Shown here piece by piece: positions 6,176 through 6,760 of a DNA stretch of 6,760 bases (positions are counted from its first letter, which is position 1; each line of letters opens with the position of its first letter). The DNA is taken from contig DAOWOC010000054.1 of assembly GCA_030642225.1 (NCBI GenBank), positions 1-6,760 of the forward strand, in the 5' to 3' direction. Under the pieces are notes generated by a model. That model worked only from the letters and a program-made list of their open reading frames with translations, was not told the DNA's origin and searched no databases. Both the position numbers and the translations under genes were made by a program. The DNA comes from Deltaproteobacteria bacterium. Lineage in GTDB: Bacteria > Desulfobacterota > DAOWOC01.

Positions 6176-6760
6176 AGAGGCTGATGCCTGCTTAAGCATG
6201 GAAATGATCTTATCCGTATCAGGTACTGCCAGTTCTCCAAGTTTTATATCCGGTTTAATCTTTTCACCATGGAAATCAGACCCTGCTGTCATTAAAAGGT
6301 TGTGTCTCTGGCTGAACTCAAACCATTTCTCTGTGACTATTTGAGAGTGTTTTGTGTAATAAACCTCAAGCCCCATAAGACCGGAAGGAATAAGTTTCCT
6401 GACAATATTTTCAGGTGTATTTTTAGGATGCGCCAAAACAGGAACTGCATTTAAACTCTTTAACATTGCAATAACATAAGGGGTTTCAAGGCCGGATAAC
6501 CCGACATAAGCCGGGCAGCCAGGCTTAAAAATATCCTCATAAAAATTATAATAAGGTGAATCAGCCCGTGAGCCTTCGGGCCTGTAAGGATCAAGTATGG
6601 TTTGCGAATTATTTTTTGGATCGTTTAACAGAGCCGAGAGAAAAGAATATCCTGTTGGAATTCTCCCCTGGGAATACTTTTGCAGCAAATTATCATCAAT
6701 AAAAAGCCCAATATTTCTGAGGGCTTCCCCCCTTGCCTCAGACTGTATTATTTTCTGTTG
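6167..6760 (-). CDS. PHP-domain metal-dependent phosphoesterase, partial (N-terminus off the right edge)
   Basis: C-terminal 197 residues of a PHP-fold protein of the YciV/RNase AM and nucleoside 3',5'-bisphosphate phosphatase type, which hydrolyse phosphate esters with a metal cluster. Counting from the first visible residue (codon at 6758-6760): AVPVLAHP (H111), GLMGLEVYYTKH (127-138, with E132 and H138) and TAGSDFHG (D162, H164). These are the later metal-ligand motifs. The insert rich in Pro and Tyr around 55-90 corresponds to the family's small accessory domain. The frame stays open through the right edge, reading QQKIIQSEARGEALRNIG first, so a TTG at 6688 is not the start. The expected N-terminal HxH motif (roughly 90 residues) lies outside. 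Stop TAG at 6167 abuts the promoter of the radical SAM gene. Whether it acts on RNA, pAp or another ester cannot be told from this part. Confidence 0.88.
   Translation of the reverse strand, partial: QQKIIQSEARGEALRNIGLFIDDNLLQKYSQGRIPTGYSFLSALLNDPKNNSQTILDPYRPEGSRADSPYYNFYEDIFKPGCPAYVGLSGLETPYVIAMLKSLNAVPVLAHPKNTPENIVRKLIPSGLMGLEVYYTKHSQIVTEKWFEFSQRHNLLMTAGSDFHGEKIKPDIKLGELAVPDTDKIISMLKQASASLT

Noticed and set aside
6167..6688. TTG at 6688 as start of the PHP-domain gene
   Set aside because: The frame stays open to the right edge with plausible coding sequence, and the family's N-terminal metal motif is missing, so the gene begins outside the window.

Overview
The window reads as AT-rich chromosomal DNA of an anaerobic bacterium. 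A two-domain rubrerythrin, a radical SAM protein and a NifS/IscS-fold protein point that way, and the overall flavour suits a Desulfobacterota (sulfate-reducer type) genome. That assignment is an inference from gene content; no rRNA or other phylogenetic marker is present.

All seven recognisable genes lie on the minus strand, so transcription runs from high to low coordinates. From right to left: a PHP-domain phosphoesterase whose N-terminus is cut by the right edge (6167-6760); a radical SAM protein (4867-6015); a NifS/IscS-like protein (3433-4602); a Cys-rich protein of unrecognised family whose longest frame overlaps the NifS-like stop (2586-3476); rubrerythrin (2059-2553); a UPF0104-type multi-pass membrane protein (884-1948); and a cation diffusion facilitator whose C-terminus is cut by the left edge (1-723). 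Plus-strand open frames are antisense shadows or readings through AT-rich repeats.

The most notable locus is 2059-4602. The NifS-like protein keeps the fold and the reactive cysteine of cysteine desulfurases. However, Gln replaces the lysine that should bind pyridoxal phosphate, and the neighbouring His, Gln and Arg active-site positions are also changed. It is probably not a classical desulfurase. It is followed with overlap or a 4-nt gap by an unknown Cys-rich protein and 32 nt later by rubrerythrin, so the three probably form one operon with a metal, Fe-S or oxidative-stress role. A. fulgidus IscS is a known precedent for a lysine-less IscS that may serve as a cluster ligand.

The spacers hold an excellent sigma70-like promoter for the radical SAM gene, a fair one for the NifS-like operon, a weak one for the CDF gene, a probable hairpin terminator after the membrane-protein gene, a possible 9-codon leader ORF overlapping that gene's start, and two copies of an AT-rich intergenic repeat flanking the radical SAM gene. 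No RNA gene, CRISPR array, insertion sequence or recognisable riboswitch was seen.
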